Positions 34,264-45,599 of a stretch of DNA of 64,000 nucleotides are shown here, piece after piece. Location of the stretch: the NCBI GenBank assembly GCA_018806985.1, contig JADANN010000426.1, forward strand, positions 1-64,000. Reading direction: 5' to 3'. The stretch is from Angiostrongylus vasorum. Lineage: Eukaryota; Nematoda; Chromadorea; Rhabditida; Metastrongylidae. The translations under genes were made by a program, and so were the position numbers. The first letter of the stretch is position 1. The number at the start of each line of letters is the position of its first letter. Below the pieces are notes generated by a model that was not told the DNA's origin, did not search any database, and saw nothing but the letters and a program-made list of their open reading frames with translations.

Positions 34264-36386
34264 TACATGATTTTCTTCGTCGCTAGTGTTCACACCAGCT
34301 TCATCCATTGGCTCGTCTTCTGAGTCAGTTTTCATCATCCTAACGTATAACACAGCGATTATTAAAATTAAATATTGCTGTCAAGCATTTCAAAATCACC
34401 ACATCAGGCATAGGAACTGGAACCATATTAATTTCAAGAGAATGAATGGCAGTCGCAAGCAGCGAAAACAAAGCGATTTCTTAGTACAAGAGAGAACAAA
34501 ACTGTTGTTTGAGCAGCTTTGAGTTTCAAAACTTTCCCATAACATAAAAATAAGATCGTTTGAAGAAAAACCTTACGTTGGAATAGTCCCAGCTTCTTGG
34601 CGGAACGTTGGCCGCAAAGTTATTTGGCATAAGTAGTGTTTCATGCCAACGTTCAGTAGTTCCGGCCAACGTAGAACTAACAACTTCCAGTCTGCAAACA
34701 TTCTTCGGCGTAGAAAGCTCCTTCTCTACATCGGCCATTATTTGCTTTTTCACTGAATGCAACATTAATCTAATTAGTCCTCTATGTTGATCAACTAAAT
34801 GGATTTTAAGAAACTATAAAACAAGTTTGTTAGGTCGTAAAAAAAGATGTGTTAAATCAAACATAAGTTTTGACAGAAAGGACTACATGAATTGACTTCA
34901 ACTCATTCGGCCGTATTCGGACATTAGAGAAAAGCTATCGGCGAACAACATGGGCCATCCAAATATCCAAATAAGTTTACACCCTTAGGGTGATAAAATA
35001 AAGTCTCTTCTATATGCTCGTCATATTTCGAGCTCCTTAAGCATTTTAATTAAAGGTGAATACACGGCAGTGAACGAAAACTAGATGTCATGGCATAAAT
35101 CTTAGTTCAATTATTTCACATAGAATTACGTTTTAGTTAACTCTGCCACCTCAGGAACAGCTGCAGTGAGGTACAAGGAAATTCCTTTAATTTATTATGT
35201 TTGCTCGAGTTATATGATGACTAACAAGACCATGAGTAATGCAAGTGATTTCCCATTCTATGTAATCTATGACGGGTCCACTATCTGGCTTCGCTTCCTA
35301 AAATTGGATAGACCAATAAAGTTCTGAAGAAAGCAAAATCTGACGAAAGGTTAGATAGTGTATAGCAACAGCTCTATAACTCTATAACAACCTCGTACAA
35401 GCGTATCAACGACCATTAACTTGTTGATGTCTGACGCAAGTTGAAAGTCGGTTCTATGAATGAAAAACTGACGGAAGCACTGATTTCGCACTCCGAAAAG
35501 GGCATACCGTGCTATAGCGGCTTGAGCTCCACGACAAAGTTCTCCATGCAGAGGTTTCAAAATATCAGGAAGTACTGGTCGTAATTTCCCCGTTTCTTCA
35601 TCCACTTCAACTATGTCAGCGAACATTGGAAGCCGAAAGAGGCGTTTCTGAAAACCATTTATTAAACCAGAGAAAAAACTTTGGCAGTAACATCAAATAG
35701 ACAACGAAATTGTGTTGATGCATCGTTGAAAGTAGCAATGAAAGCATTTAAGGATAGAAGAAAGATTATCGCAGCTTGCTTGGAAACAGTGGGAATTTGA
35801 TTAAATCCACAACGTTGAGACACTAATGAACAGTTGTTTGAAAGACGTACCGGATTCTTGACAATCCTTTCTGCCTTGACCGCTCTCCCCAAGGTGACCA
35901 ACAACCCGATGGTTTTGAAATTTAAGGAACTATCCGAAACTTCTCTGAAACCAATTATCGCAAATCATCCAATGAAAACTAGAACGTAAATAGGGGATAT
36001 TATTTATTTTATTCAAATGTCGGAACCGTTCTCCGTGATTTACAACCATGTCGTGGGTGGAGAGTACATGGGCCCTGAACTGCAATGTAAGCTAGGTGTT
36101 CGTTAATCAGAAGAACCACTAATTGTGAAGACTATCACGTTGTTTTATTAAGAAGCTTCGCCAGGATTAAAACAGTGGCAAGACTCACGACCATCCTGAC
36201 AACAACTGCCAACAGCTGAAAAAATGTGACAACCAGCGAAAGCAGTATCTTGAAGAAAATGATGAATAACTAACAACTAGATAGCTCAGTAGAAAGTAAT
36301 CAAGGATTTGAACGATTTGTTTCAAACAATCACTCACGTATAAACAACCTTCAAACACTATTGTGAATATGTGTGTATTAATATAT

Positions 36387-36422
<36 letters not shown>

Positions 36423-36693
36423 GTAGGGGCACATGTGGCGCAGTGGTCGGAGGCGCCTTGCAACACACACGTGGTATCGAACCCTGTGCTCACAGTTCAC
36501 CAAGCCTCCCATCCCTCCGCAGTCAGCGAATTGGTAACCGGACTGGTCTGGGAGGGTAGCAGCAGGTAGCAACAGTGGTACGATACATCGGCCACCGCGA
36601 GTCATTGTAAAGGCCAGATATGCATTCACTCACCTCCAAACGATGCTTAATGGCGCATCCCTCAAGGATTGACCAAAGCGATAGCTTTATCCT

Positions 36694-36728
<35 letters not shown>

Positions 36729-37354
36729 GTATATGTCAATCCATCCCTGCACTATACGTCATTTACGATGCATGCTTGGCAGGAATCTTAAATTGTAGGC
36801 ATCGAAGACAATGCGTAGTTCTTTCGACTACTCTCTTGGTGAAGGAGTACATTCTGCGACTTTGCTTTCCAAAGACGCTGTATACAGCTTCGACAGAGAG
36901 AGGCTATTTTCACATATCATGGCATGCACAAAAACTGTTTGGGACGAGTGCTGGTCACTAAACAACAAGGAAGGGCAACATTAGGCAAACAAAGTAGGAC
37001 AGATACTGTTATTGACGCTTTCACTGTTACAAGTTCTGATACCAGTTTAAACAGACTATCTGTGAAACGATAATATAAACATAAACGTCTCCCATTTTGC
37101 CTGATTCTACTGCAGACCTGCATGGTAGGCTTTTTGCACTACATCGGTTGCGATCATTTGATACGGTCTTGAATTCATCAACCCAACGTTTGCATTTCTT
37201 TCTTCTTTTGGCCAATAGGCCTGTGTATTAGAGCGTCGGTAATTGGAAGTGACAACACCACCGATTTACATCTGATTCAAATAGCCATGGATTTTAAACT
37301 TATCCATTCATTTTCTACACATTCTCACGGGTTCCCAGCGCGTCCACCACTCAT
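34264..37354 (-). CDS. Gene B, copy 2: multi-exon gene, unknown function
   Basis: Duplicate of the gene at 2,852-5,962, with the same exon order. Frame is intact here in the exon at 35,851-35,944 (LLVTLGRAVKAERIVKNP) and in the exon at 34,577-34,752 (VKKQIMADVEKEL...). The upstream exon ends in phase 1, and the 176-nt exon then reads open to RSWDYSN and exits in phase 0. This supports the model. Breaks in this copy: one missing A in the exon near 37,117-37,220, a stop in the exon near 36,765-36,955, and one extra A at the start of the acidic exon (34,264-34,339). Function unknown. Neither copy is free of breaks, which fits sequencing or consensus error as well as decay. Confidence 0.5.
36425..36690 (+). 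mobile_element. tRNA-derived SINE (family A), intronic, copy 2
   Basis: Duplicate of 5,015-5,283 in the same intron of gene B and again between two TA tracts. Only a few substitutions (for example GTGGTATCG in place of GTGATATCG). Confidence 0.85.
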
Positions 37355-37834
37355 GTCGAAAAGACCAGGTTGAATAAGGAACAATGTATGTCGACCTACT
37401 TAAGACCGCATGTATTTCAATTGCAGTCTATACAAAAACAAACACTTCATAGACAATGGAGGACAATGGAACATCACCCACATCAACATCAACACCAACA
37501 GTGTAGCGCAACTATGACTACTCACGGTATGGAATGGTTATTCATAATCGATGAACAACAAAATAGGAACACAGGAATTTTATTCCGATGGATGTTTTAG
37601 AATGTTTCCTTCCATTCATTGAGATAGCTAGCTATCTCAGACTCTAGATCTGCTTTGAAGCGTACTGAACAGATCAACACCAAATGCATTTAATGTAGGA
37701 AACATTCCTGCCTAGATCATTACAACAATGGAAACCAAATGTCGAACTTGCAAAAATTCGGAGTGTAATAATCTTGAAATGTATGTAGGAATTGCAATAA
37801 GAAAAGATGACTTCTCCATCAGGCCTTTAACATC

Positions 37835-38425
37835 CCCATGTGACGATGCTCTCTAAATAGTGCTATTTACAGCTGCATAGCAGTAGATAATCAAGTCGCA
37901 CGATTGGAAAGAGAAGGGTATGCACATTAATGGCATTAATGGATAATTCCTATCAAGTCTTCGTCTGAACACTTCGCGACTTTCTCGAAATTGCAAGTGA
38001 AGAAGGGATGACACTCAGTAGAACGAATGAAGTGGGAAGAAAGAGTTGACCGTGCATAAATCGAAAGAAAACTCAGTTCACGAAAAAAGCACGGTGCGTT
38101 GGTAAACAAGTATGGTCAGCTCTATGACGAGAATTATCACCTCGCACATATTCCTGGGATGTTTTGTGAACATGGAGAAAATTAAACGGAACAAAGAGAA
38201 CAGTACGGGCCGCATCAGGGCCTTTCGAAGAGCAACGAAAGCACCCGAAACTCCGTAGTCGCGTGTCCCCCAGCGCTCCGTTATGCAGCATAAACGTGGG
38301 CTGATACTTCAACCATGGCAAGAGTGTTCTCTGCGCCACTCACGGAGAACTTAAACAGTGCCTTCCGAAATTTAGCTGGCCGTCCTAATACCCAGCTGGG
38401 ATGCAAAGTACGGATCTTCCATATC
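37835..38425 (+). pseudogene. RTE-like RT relic (second family), copy 2
   Basis: Duplicate of 6,440-7,030, with the same stops. One C fewer in a C-run (38,268 region). Confidence 0.55.
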
Positions 38426-38640
38426 AATCCTGTGTTAAAGTTCGAACAGAGTACACTTCGATGGGAAACAAAGACGTCCCAGTTATTAGACTGTTCAGAA
38501 ACAAATGAGCGTTTCAAAATATTTATTGTTCTAATTTAGAGAACTGATTTTAATGGTCTTTTTAACCATGTCTTCATGTCTCATCAGAAGTTAAATTTGT
38601 TTTACGGATTTCGAGCTTTGCAATTTTAGACGTCAAAGAC

Positions 38641-39647
38641 GAACTTTCGTCAAATTTTCTTTTGTGAGTTAAAACTCGGTCGCGGAGGTTTGGGGTGAAG
38701 GTAGTGTTGGTGAATTAACAGTGAGAACATGGTTCCGGAAATTCCGATCTGGTGATTTTCGCCTCGAAGGTACGGAAGGCCGCGGAAGTCCCAATGAACT
38801 TGACGACGACGAATTGAAGGCACTACTGGAATCAGACACGCGAACAACTGTTCGAGAGCTTGCACAAAACCTTGGTGTAAGTGCAAAAAACAATTTCCAC
38901 CCACTTGGTGGCATAGGAAAGACAAAAAAACTCGACAAATGGGTACCGCACGAATTGAACAACAATCAAAAAAAATCGCCGTTATGAAGTGTCATCTGTT
39001 TCTATTCTGCGCAACAAAGACGACTAATCTCTTGATCGAATTGTGACGTGCGACGTGAAGTGGATTCTGTACGACAACCGGCAGCGTTCAGCTCAATGGT
39101 TGGATTTCGATCAGGCTCCATAGCACTTTCCAAAGCTGAAATTGCACCAAATAGGTGGGACAATTTGGTGTCCTGTAGCCAAGCTAATTCCTCAGCTTTT
39201 TGAAACCTGAGAAGACGATTACGGCAAACAGATTAATGCAGACAAATCGACGAAGTGCACCGTAATCTCCTACAGCAACGACCGGCATTAGTCAACAAAA
39301 ATAGGCCCAATTCTTCTAAACGACAACGCCCGGCCTTACGTTGTGGAACCAGCGCTGCAGAAGTTGAACGAGTGGGGGGTACGAAACTTTGTCTCAACCG
39401 CCGTATTCATCAGACCTCTCGCCTACCGACTATCAATTCTTCAAGCACGTGGACAACATCCCGCTCGAGAAATGCTTTATCAACAACGAAGACTCAAGAA
39501 ATGCCTTCGACGAATTCATCTTTTCTAGAAAACAAAAAATTTTATGGGAATCAAATAAATAAACTTGATTTTTTGCTGGCAAAAACGTGTAGGTTACAGG
39601 GGGTTTTTTATCAATAAAGTTTTGTTTTAAGCAAATTATGACGTTTT
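38641..39647 (+). pseudogene. Mariner transposase relic, copy 2
   Basis: Duplicate of 7,250-8,250. Single-base A-run differences make the linker read in the family frame here (FHPLGGIGKTKKLDKWVPHEL), whereas copy 1 is shifted. Conversely, a G-run difference (near 39,375) shifts the frame before the third catalytic Asp in this copy. All three Asp positions are still recognisable across frames. Confidence 0.85.
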
Positions 39648-40504
39648 AAATTATGTGGTTAAAAACGCCTATTTATTTCTGAACAACCTAATATCCAACA
39701 AGAACGACATAGAAGATATCGTCGAGAACAACTTTGGAGATGACTCCACGAAGAATCGCGCCCTCCCGGAAGACCGCCTACTCAACAGATTAACGTGTTT
39801 GTAACCCACGTCAGCCACCTTTACTACCACATGGAAAAGACTTCTGGGTAGCGAAGTGTGTGCAGTGAAATTCACAATATTCGAAGTGCACCTCCACCAT
39901 CGACAGCGATTACAGGGAAAAAAACGAACGAAGGATGTAGAAGGGTCGCACTAGTCGTAAGGCGAGCCATCAAAGAATTCCAGTAAGTAGTTTGTGTGCT
40001 CAAGAAAACGCAAAAAAGGTTCCTACCTCAAAATCTCATCCAGTAAAGCGAAATCTATATATCCTTCACCGCTAATTTGTTCAGACGAGCACATCATTGC
40101 AGATAAAAGGTGGGCACGGATTTCTTCCTAAAACTGTTTTTCCAATGAGCAATTTTCGAGAAATTTGGTTGGTACTGAAAAATCAGCAGTATACAAAACA
40201 GTAGTGTAACAGGTATTAGTTCTATGAATAGCCATGAATCTCAAGCTACTTTTTATAGGGAACTTGTACAGACGTAGTTACAGTGTCGCACGTGGTCGTT
40301 GGTTCGATCTAGTACCAAAGGCTAACCAACGCATCTCATCATTCCGAATTCAGGAGACCATTACCAGTACCAAACTTGCTTGCGACAGTTAAAACATAGT
40401 TTAGCAATCAGATAGACCGTCGGATATAGCTTCGTAAACTAAATACGCGGTTTTACGGTTACGGTGAATAGCTATTGGTTCCTTGATAGGCAGACTTATT
40501 AAAA
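39648..40504. other. Unassigned stretch, copy 2
   Basis: Equivalent of 8,251-9,109; nothing further recognised. Confidence 0.35.
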
Positions 40505-40955
40505 CACTATCCATTTGGAGTAGCTAATATTTCAGCCGTTTTGACTTCTTCAGAATATTGAAAGGTCAAAGTGATACGTAACCTAGTCACCAAACCCTTT
40601 CATAACCGAGGCAGAAAAAACGCAACGCGAATTTCATGCCGTAGCAGCGTGAACCTGCGGAGTAACCGAAAGAAATTTGGATTGGTGTTCCAGAGTTGAT
40701 TACCTAAACTTAGGATGTGTTACGGAGAAGTTTAAGTCATAAAGTTACGGCAAAGTAGGACCGTCCCTCTTTCACTTCAACTGGTTTACCTATTTAATCG
40801 ATCTGTAGTCATATAATAATCGTTGCATAGAATTCTTAGTCAAACTCTTGTATTAAATAAAATCAAACTAGGGAACATTGAGTACCACGTCGCCAAAATT
40901 GAAGAGATAACTTTCGAATCGCTCCATCAGAAGCGTCGAACCAGGACTCTTTTAA
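40505..40955 (-). mobile_element. Penelope-like terminal repeat, copy 2
   Basis: Duplicate of 9,110-9,560; degraded hammerhead-like core at 40,522-40,553. Confidence 0.55.
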
Positions 40956-41034
40956 CACACAACGCCAGAGATTCATTGCATAGTCCGCGCACATGAAATT
41001 GGACTCGAAATGGACGAAGTGCATTTCTTCCCCA

Positions 41035-41355
41035 TGCATTTGTTTTCTAATGCATGATTGTCCGTTGAGAAATAAGCTATTATCAAAGGACTGTCATATA
41101 AACAGCAACAGCCCTGTATAAAGAGCACTGCCGGGTTAGTATAGTTCATTCGTGCGGTGCTCACTGAAGAAGATCCTATCTCGACACGACAATGAAGACG
41201 CCACATCGACATCACGAACAGCAGTAGACCATCGACACGGATCATCTGCTCTGATGAAGACGAAGAAAGCGAAACGTTAGCCGAAATAAATCGATTTGTC
41301 AATCTCGTGTAAGCTCAACAACTTAAATACACGTTGATTATTTTGCTACTGAGGT
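41035..41355 (+). mobile_element. Penelope-like terminal repeat, copy 2
   Basis: Duplicate of 9,640-9,960, with the same TATAAA-containing segment and hammerhead-like core (41,251-41,282). Confidence 0.6.
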
Positions 41356-41476
41356 TAAATTACGGTCGGTTTGAAAACTTCTTTCCTGATGGTTTATTTC
41401 GTGATTAGGAGGTCGCCTCTTTCTTTTACTAGACAGACAAACCACAACTATTTCATTTCTAAAGCCTATGATGAAC

Positions 41477-41771
41477 TGCGCGTGTAGCGCAGCGGTCGGA
41501 GGCGCCATTGCGATACACACGTGAAATCGATGGGATTGGCAAATTGGTACCAGACCTGTCTGGGAGGGTAGCAGCACTGGCGCGACACATCGGTAGGCCA
41601 CCGCGAGTCATTGTAAAGGTCAGATATGTACTCAAACACCTCCAAACGATGCCTAGTGAAGTCGAACACCAAGGCGCATCCCTCAGGGATTGATCAATAC
41701 CGAGAACTTTATCATTATTATTATTACTATTATTATCGTTATTATCATTATTACGATCATTACTATTACTA
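41477..41771 (+). mobile_element. tRNA-derived SINE (family A) with ATT-type tail, copy 2
   Basis: Duplicate of 10,082-10,376; head GCGCGTGTAGCGCAGCGGTC, same shortened region after the head. Confidence 0.85.
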
Positions 41772-42052
41772 AACAAGGGTTGTTGCACTAAAGGGGAAGG
41801 TATAAAAATGATTAAAATCGACTCAACATGAGCTGCGAAGCTCTTTCGTACGTTGAAAGGAAAGTGTTTGAATGGTGAACAACAGTAAATCGTAGCAAAA
41901 AGAAACAAATATAATGGACATATGCATATACAACTACATAAGGCCTAAACTCCTCTGTAGTTCTGCCATGCTACCAACTTCCCAAGCCTCCTATTTATTG
42001 GAAAACTACTGCCTATTGCGGGGAAATCAGTAAGCGCAGAACCAACGCGAAA

Positions 42053-42512
42053 TTAGGGGTCCAACGCACAAACTCGGACGTGGGAAGCAGTCTGTTCACA
42101 GTAATTTTTGCACAAGCTAAAATTGAAAAAAGAGCTTGATCTGAATAAGAGGGAAAGATTGGCAGAAACTTTGAGTACTGCAATCTGCAAGAACGAATCT
42201 GCGGATATCCTCGACCGATGTACCAATTGGAATGACACATACCTCATCATCCGTGTTGGAATGAGTGGGAGGTATATTCAACGATCTGAAATAGTCATCG
42301 TCTGGGACGACACTCGATCTGCACATCTGAAAAAAATCAAAAAAGGTACGTGCATCCAAAACTGACATCCATTTAACAACGGCATGAGCAGTCAAAATCC
42401 AGTCAGTAGTGATAAGTTTATACGTAGTAGATAGAAAGACATTATTCTGACTGATGCTGTAATGCGACATCGTTGTGAGATGCAAGAGTAAAGTCAAAGG
42501 TACAGAACACAA
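42053..42512 (-). CDS. Gene C, copy 2: multi-exon gene, unknown function
   Basis: Not recognised. Here the first listed exon is open for about 90 codons down to the gtatgt donor (exon end 42,243), joining MSHYSISQNNVF and MCRSSVVPDDDYF in one frame. The terminal exon starts at 42,184 and stops early (TAA at 42,053-42,055) because of one fewer G than in copy 1. Candidate upstream exons lie at about 42,620-42,820 and include a Cys-rich segment (IDPNCCVYGQPHKCDQQ). The exon structure is supported by matching splice signals in both copies; the function is unknown. Confidence 0.45.
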
Positions 42513-42989
42513 GTATTATCTGAGAACATTCTGGAATCTGGGAGTGGTATCGAGTCGAATCGATCACTGAACCGAAGGCAGTGCGGCACTCGGCAATCCG
42601 TTAGTGGCAGGACCTTGCCGAAGTATCATGTAGAATGAAGTTGTGCTGTTGGTCGCATTTATGGGGCTGTCCATAAACGCAGCAGTTCGGATCAATCAAT
42701 GCGTCAAGCTGTCTGCCGTTTGTGCTGGAGAGCGCGTTATCTTTCACATATATCCCTTGCACCAACCATCTTCACCATGCTCTGTTCATGATGTCTGGCA
42801 ACTGCCTACGTTTACGTTGCTTACTTTTTGAATGAGTGTTTGTCAATGTCAGCTGGAGGCTGTTGCTAAGTCTGTCGAATATAAGACTCTTGTTATATTT
42901 AGTTCTGCTTCTGTAGCAGTCGGAAGAATTTGAAGCCGCGCATCTTAGCGTCAGAACTTGCAATGATCATTTGCTTCAACTTCAAAACA

Positions 42990-43678
42990 GTATATCCAGC
43001 TGTATCACCTGTAGTCCCGTTGATCGTCGAGTGAGTCGAGCGGACGCCAGTAAATCTCCTATTTTTTCTCTGTCGAGTGCAAGAGTATCCCAGTGCGTTC
43101 TGCTGGCTCTAGGGACTCGTCGAGCATCATATCTTTCTTCTTGGCTCTTCATGAAAAACTCTGACCATCGGTGGGTGATCTTCTTGCAGTGCTTTCGACA
43201 TCCCGAGGAATCCAGTCGGTAACACCTTCCGTCCATCGGTTGTCGTTCATACGCATTACATGTCCGCCACACCTTATCTTCGACTGTTTGGCGCACAGAA
43301 CGGCATCTTTGATTTACGATCGTTGACGCAGGTCGGAGCTTCGGATCACTTCCCTTGCTTGTGTGAAACGGGAGGCTCCTTGCATCGTCCTTTCGACTGC
43401 GCGTTCGATAACCCTGAGTGATCTTCCATCCTGCTTACGCCGCGACCAGGTTTCTGACGCATTCGTTATGGCAGGAAGTACCGTTGAGTTGAAAAGGTGG
43501 GCGCGGAGTCAAGTGTTCTTTATTCACTCTTCACTACATCCTCGATGCTCTTGAAAGCTCCCCAGGCCGCTCGTCCCCCTTCTGCTCAGCTCTGGAGCTA
43601 AGTCGTTCATCATATTGATTTCCCGACCTAGAGAGACATAACTGGAGTATTCGAAGATATTCGTTCCTCAGATCGTGA
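42990..43678 (-). mobile_element. RTE 3' fragment, inverted
   Basis: On the minus strand it reads the C-terminal region of the RTE ORF, from text equivalent to APFMLNGTNISEC (near 43,670) through ETWS, IR.GGHVMR-like text to TRRSTGLQVIQ (near 43,010). The 3' end is adjacent to the right edge of duplication copy 2. Truncated and frameshifted. Confidence 0.8.
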
Positions 43679-43683
43679 ATGGG

Positions 43684-45035
43684 GCAGAACGGTGACCTCC
43701 GTGATATCGGCAACTATATCTCAACTTGCTTGATGTTTGTCGTCTACGAACCCTTCACTGGAGTCATCGTCATTAGATTTGACAGGACAGTGGACAAAAA
43801 GCAGCCATGTCAGCAATCAGGCTTCCGTAAAGGATCCAGTGCAATAAACTACATTGACAGGACAATATGACCCTTTGAGCCATCGCAAGACTGGAAGAGA
43901 CCGCTTTACCCCCACTCTAGTGGACCTTAAGACACCACCATCCATGCAAGCTCTGGACATCCAGGGTCTCCCTACTATTTTTTCTAATATATATCTACAT
44001 AATAATATTCCTAGTATAAAGATTTTTCGTAAGCTATACAAAGTTTTCGGCTGGTAAATTCCTTCAGAAGCTAAATTCCACCACTCGTGTAAACATCGAC
44101 GTCGTACGAGGGGTTAAGCAGCGCGATTGTCATCTTGCCGTAACTATTTACCGTCACCCTCGAGAATGTCATGCTATCATTGGAATGGGACCATGTGGGA
44201 GTGAATGTCGACAGTCAGCAATTACACCGTCTTTTCTTTGCTAATGACATCGTTTTTTATAATATCGAGCATTACCCAGGCAAATCGAATGCTTATCTAC
44301 TTTGATAGCGCCTGTGGAAAGATTTTTCCTGAAAAGATCTCATATAAACGATGTTTATGAGGAACGGATTAGCTTCGAGTGCCTTATTCGGACTCAACAT
44401 ACGTCTATATAGATGGGTGGACAACATAATCAATGATATAGTTCAGAATTGATTAGGAGGAAGCGAGTGGCTCGAGGGGGGATTAAAGAAGATCGAAGAT
44501 GTAGTGAAAATAACAAAGACCAACCGACTCCACGCCCACCTTTTCGACTCAACGGTACTTCCTGCACTAACGTATGTATCGAGAACCTAGTCGCTACGTA
44601 AGCAACATCGGTAACCATTATTGAGCGCGCTTTCCTGGTACTATTCCGCATTACGCAAATGGGAGTTCGATGTTTCGATCCATGCCAAGAATCACAAATG
44701 AGAAGCGTCACTCCACACGCCAGAATGGCGGAAATCAGATCGGTTTGACACGTAGTGCACCTCGGACACATAATTCTTCCAAACAGCAGTCGATAAACTA
44801 GAGCCGTTAGATACCTGATGGCTCGGGATATCAAACCTGCACCAGGGGGACAACCGGTGCGATGACCAGAGTTATTCACGAAAAACCCTAGAAGGAAGAT
44901 GTGATGCTCAGTGAGTCCGCAAAGTAAGCAGAACCTACTGTAGTATTCTTGTACGCAACAGGGTGAAGTGCGAGCTTCACTGGTTTCTCACCCGAGTTAC
45001 GTAACGATCAAAAGACAATAGGTAATACAGGTGCA
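43684..45035 (+). mobile_element. RTE 3' fragment, plus orientation
   Basis: Begins in the RT domain (NGDLRDIGNY, CQQSGFRKGSSAINYI) and continues through degraded palm and C-terminal regions (LNGTSCTNVCIENLVAT near 44,551-44,600) to about 45,035. Several stops and small indels, including an AT-rich insertion near 43,985-44,015. It stands head-to-head with the fragment at 42,990-43,678. Confidence 0.75.
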
Positions 45036-45244
45036 ATAGAATTTTTGGCAGCAGATACAGGGAGTCTAGTGCATCAACCCACTTGCCTTAGAGAGTACGC
45101 ATATGACAGTTTCTTCGTCCATAATTAATAGCAATACATGCCAACTGGGGGTGCTGCCACGCAGACTTTTTTTACCGAACAACTCGAGATCCCACTTATA
45201 AATCCTAACACTATTTTCTCGATGAGCAAATGCGACGTTGGCAC

Positions 45245-45585
45245 TATAGTAATTGTTCACTCATGGTAGCTGTCATTTCAGCGGTTTCTTCCTCTTCACT
45301 GCTTGGAGAGTTCAAATCCAGAAGTAATCTGCCATGTCGGTCCACCAAGCTGTAAAATTTTGAAGGAGCTTTATGTCTTACAGAGGTAACATGAGACATA
45401 GCGAGTTTAAATTTCACATAAAGGCTCAATTTACTGCTAGCGTTCTAATGGACAGAAGTGACGATGCGGAACAAGCCTTTTTCTCCAAGCCTTGTTCTCC
45501 ACAGCGGTTTAACCAGAAGTTGCGTCTCTGTTCCATTTTCAACAGCACTCCATTCCAGTGGTCGATATCGTCATTTGTTAAATCC
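45245..45585 (-). CDS. Candidate exons of an unknown gene
   Basis: Not recognised. A strong acceptor (ttttcttttcag, on the minus strand) at about 45,586 opens a frame DLTNDDIDHWNGVLLKMEQ... for about 50 codons to a gtaaat donor near 45,432. A second acceptor (aaaattttacag) near 45,355 leads to a short last exon. In one frame that exon gives an acidic tail (NSPSSEEEETAEM). Phase between the two exons is ambiguous. A possible upstream exon lies at 46,420 and leftwards (CSVKLYKIRPRRTPSQNEE after acceptor gtttcttcag), but the link is not proven. Confidence 0.35.
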
Positions 45586-45599
45586 TGAAAAGAAAATCC

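Larger units (their letters stand above)
31505..42899. repeat. Direct segmental duplication, copy 2
   Basis: Second copy of the block at 1-11,503. Relative to copy 1 it lacks about 100 bp (copy 1 431-532) and about 64 bp (copy 1 1,294-1,358), and carries about 67 extra bp at 32,541-32,608. An oppositely oriented member of the TIR/SINE family sits directly before it (31,275-31,505). An inverted RTE fragment begins directly after it, at about 42,990. The 20 kb between the copies is not duplicated inside the window. Confidence 0.95.

Noticed and set aside
42990..45035. Single RTE element with a twin-primed 5' inversion
   Set aside because: Both halves contain the element's 3' region, so two separate 3' fragments are needed.
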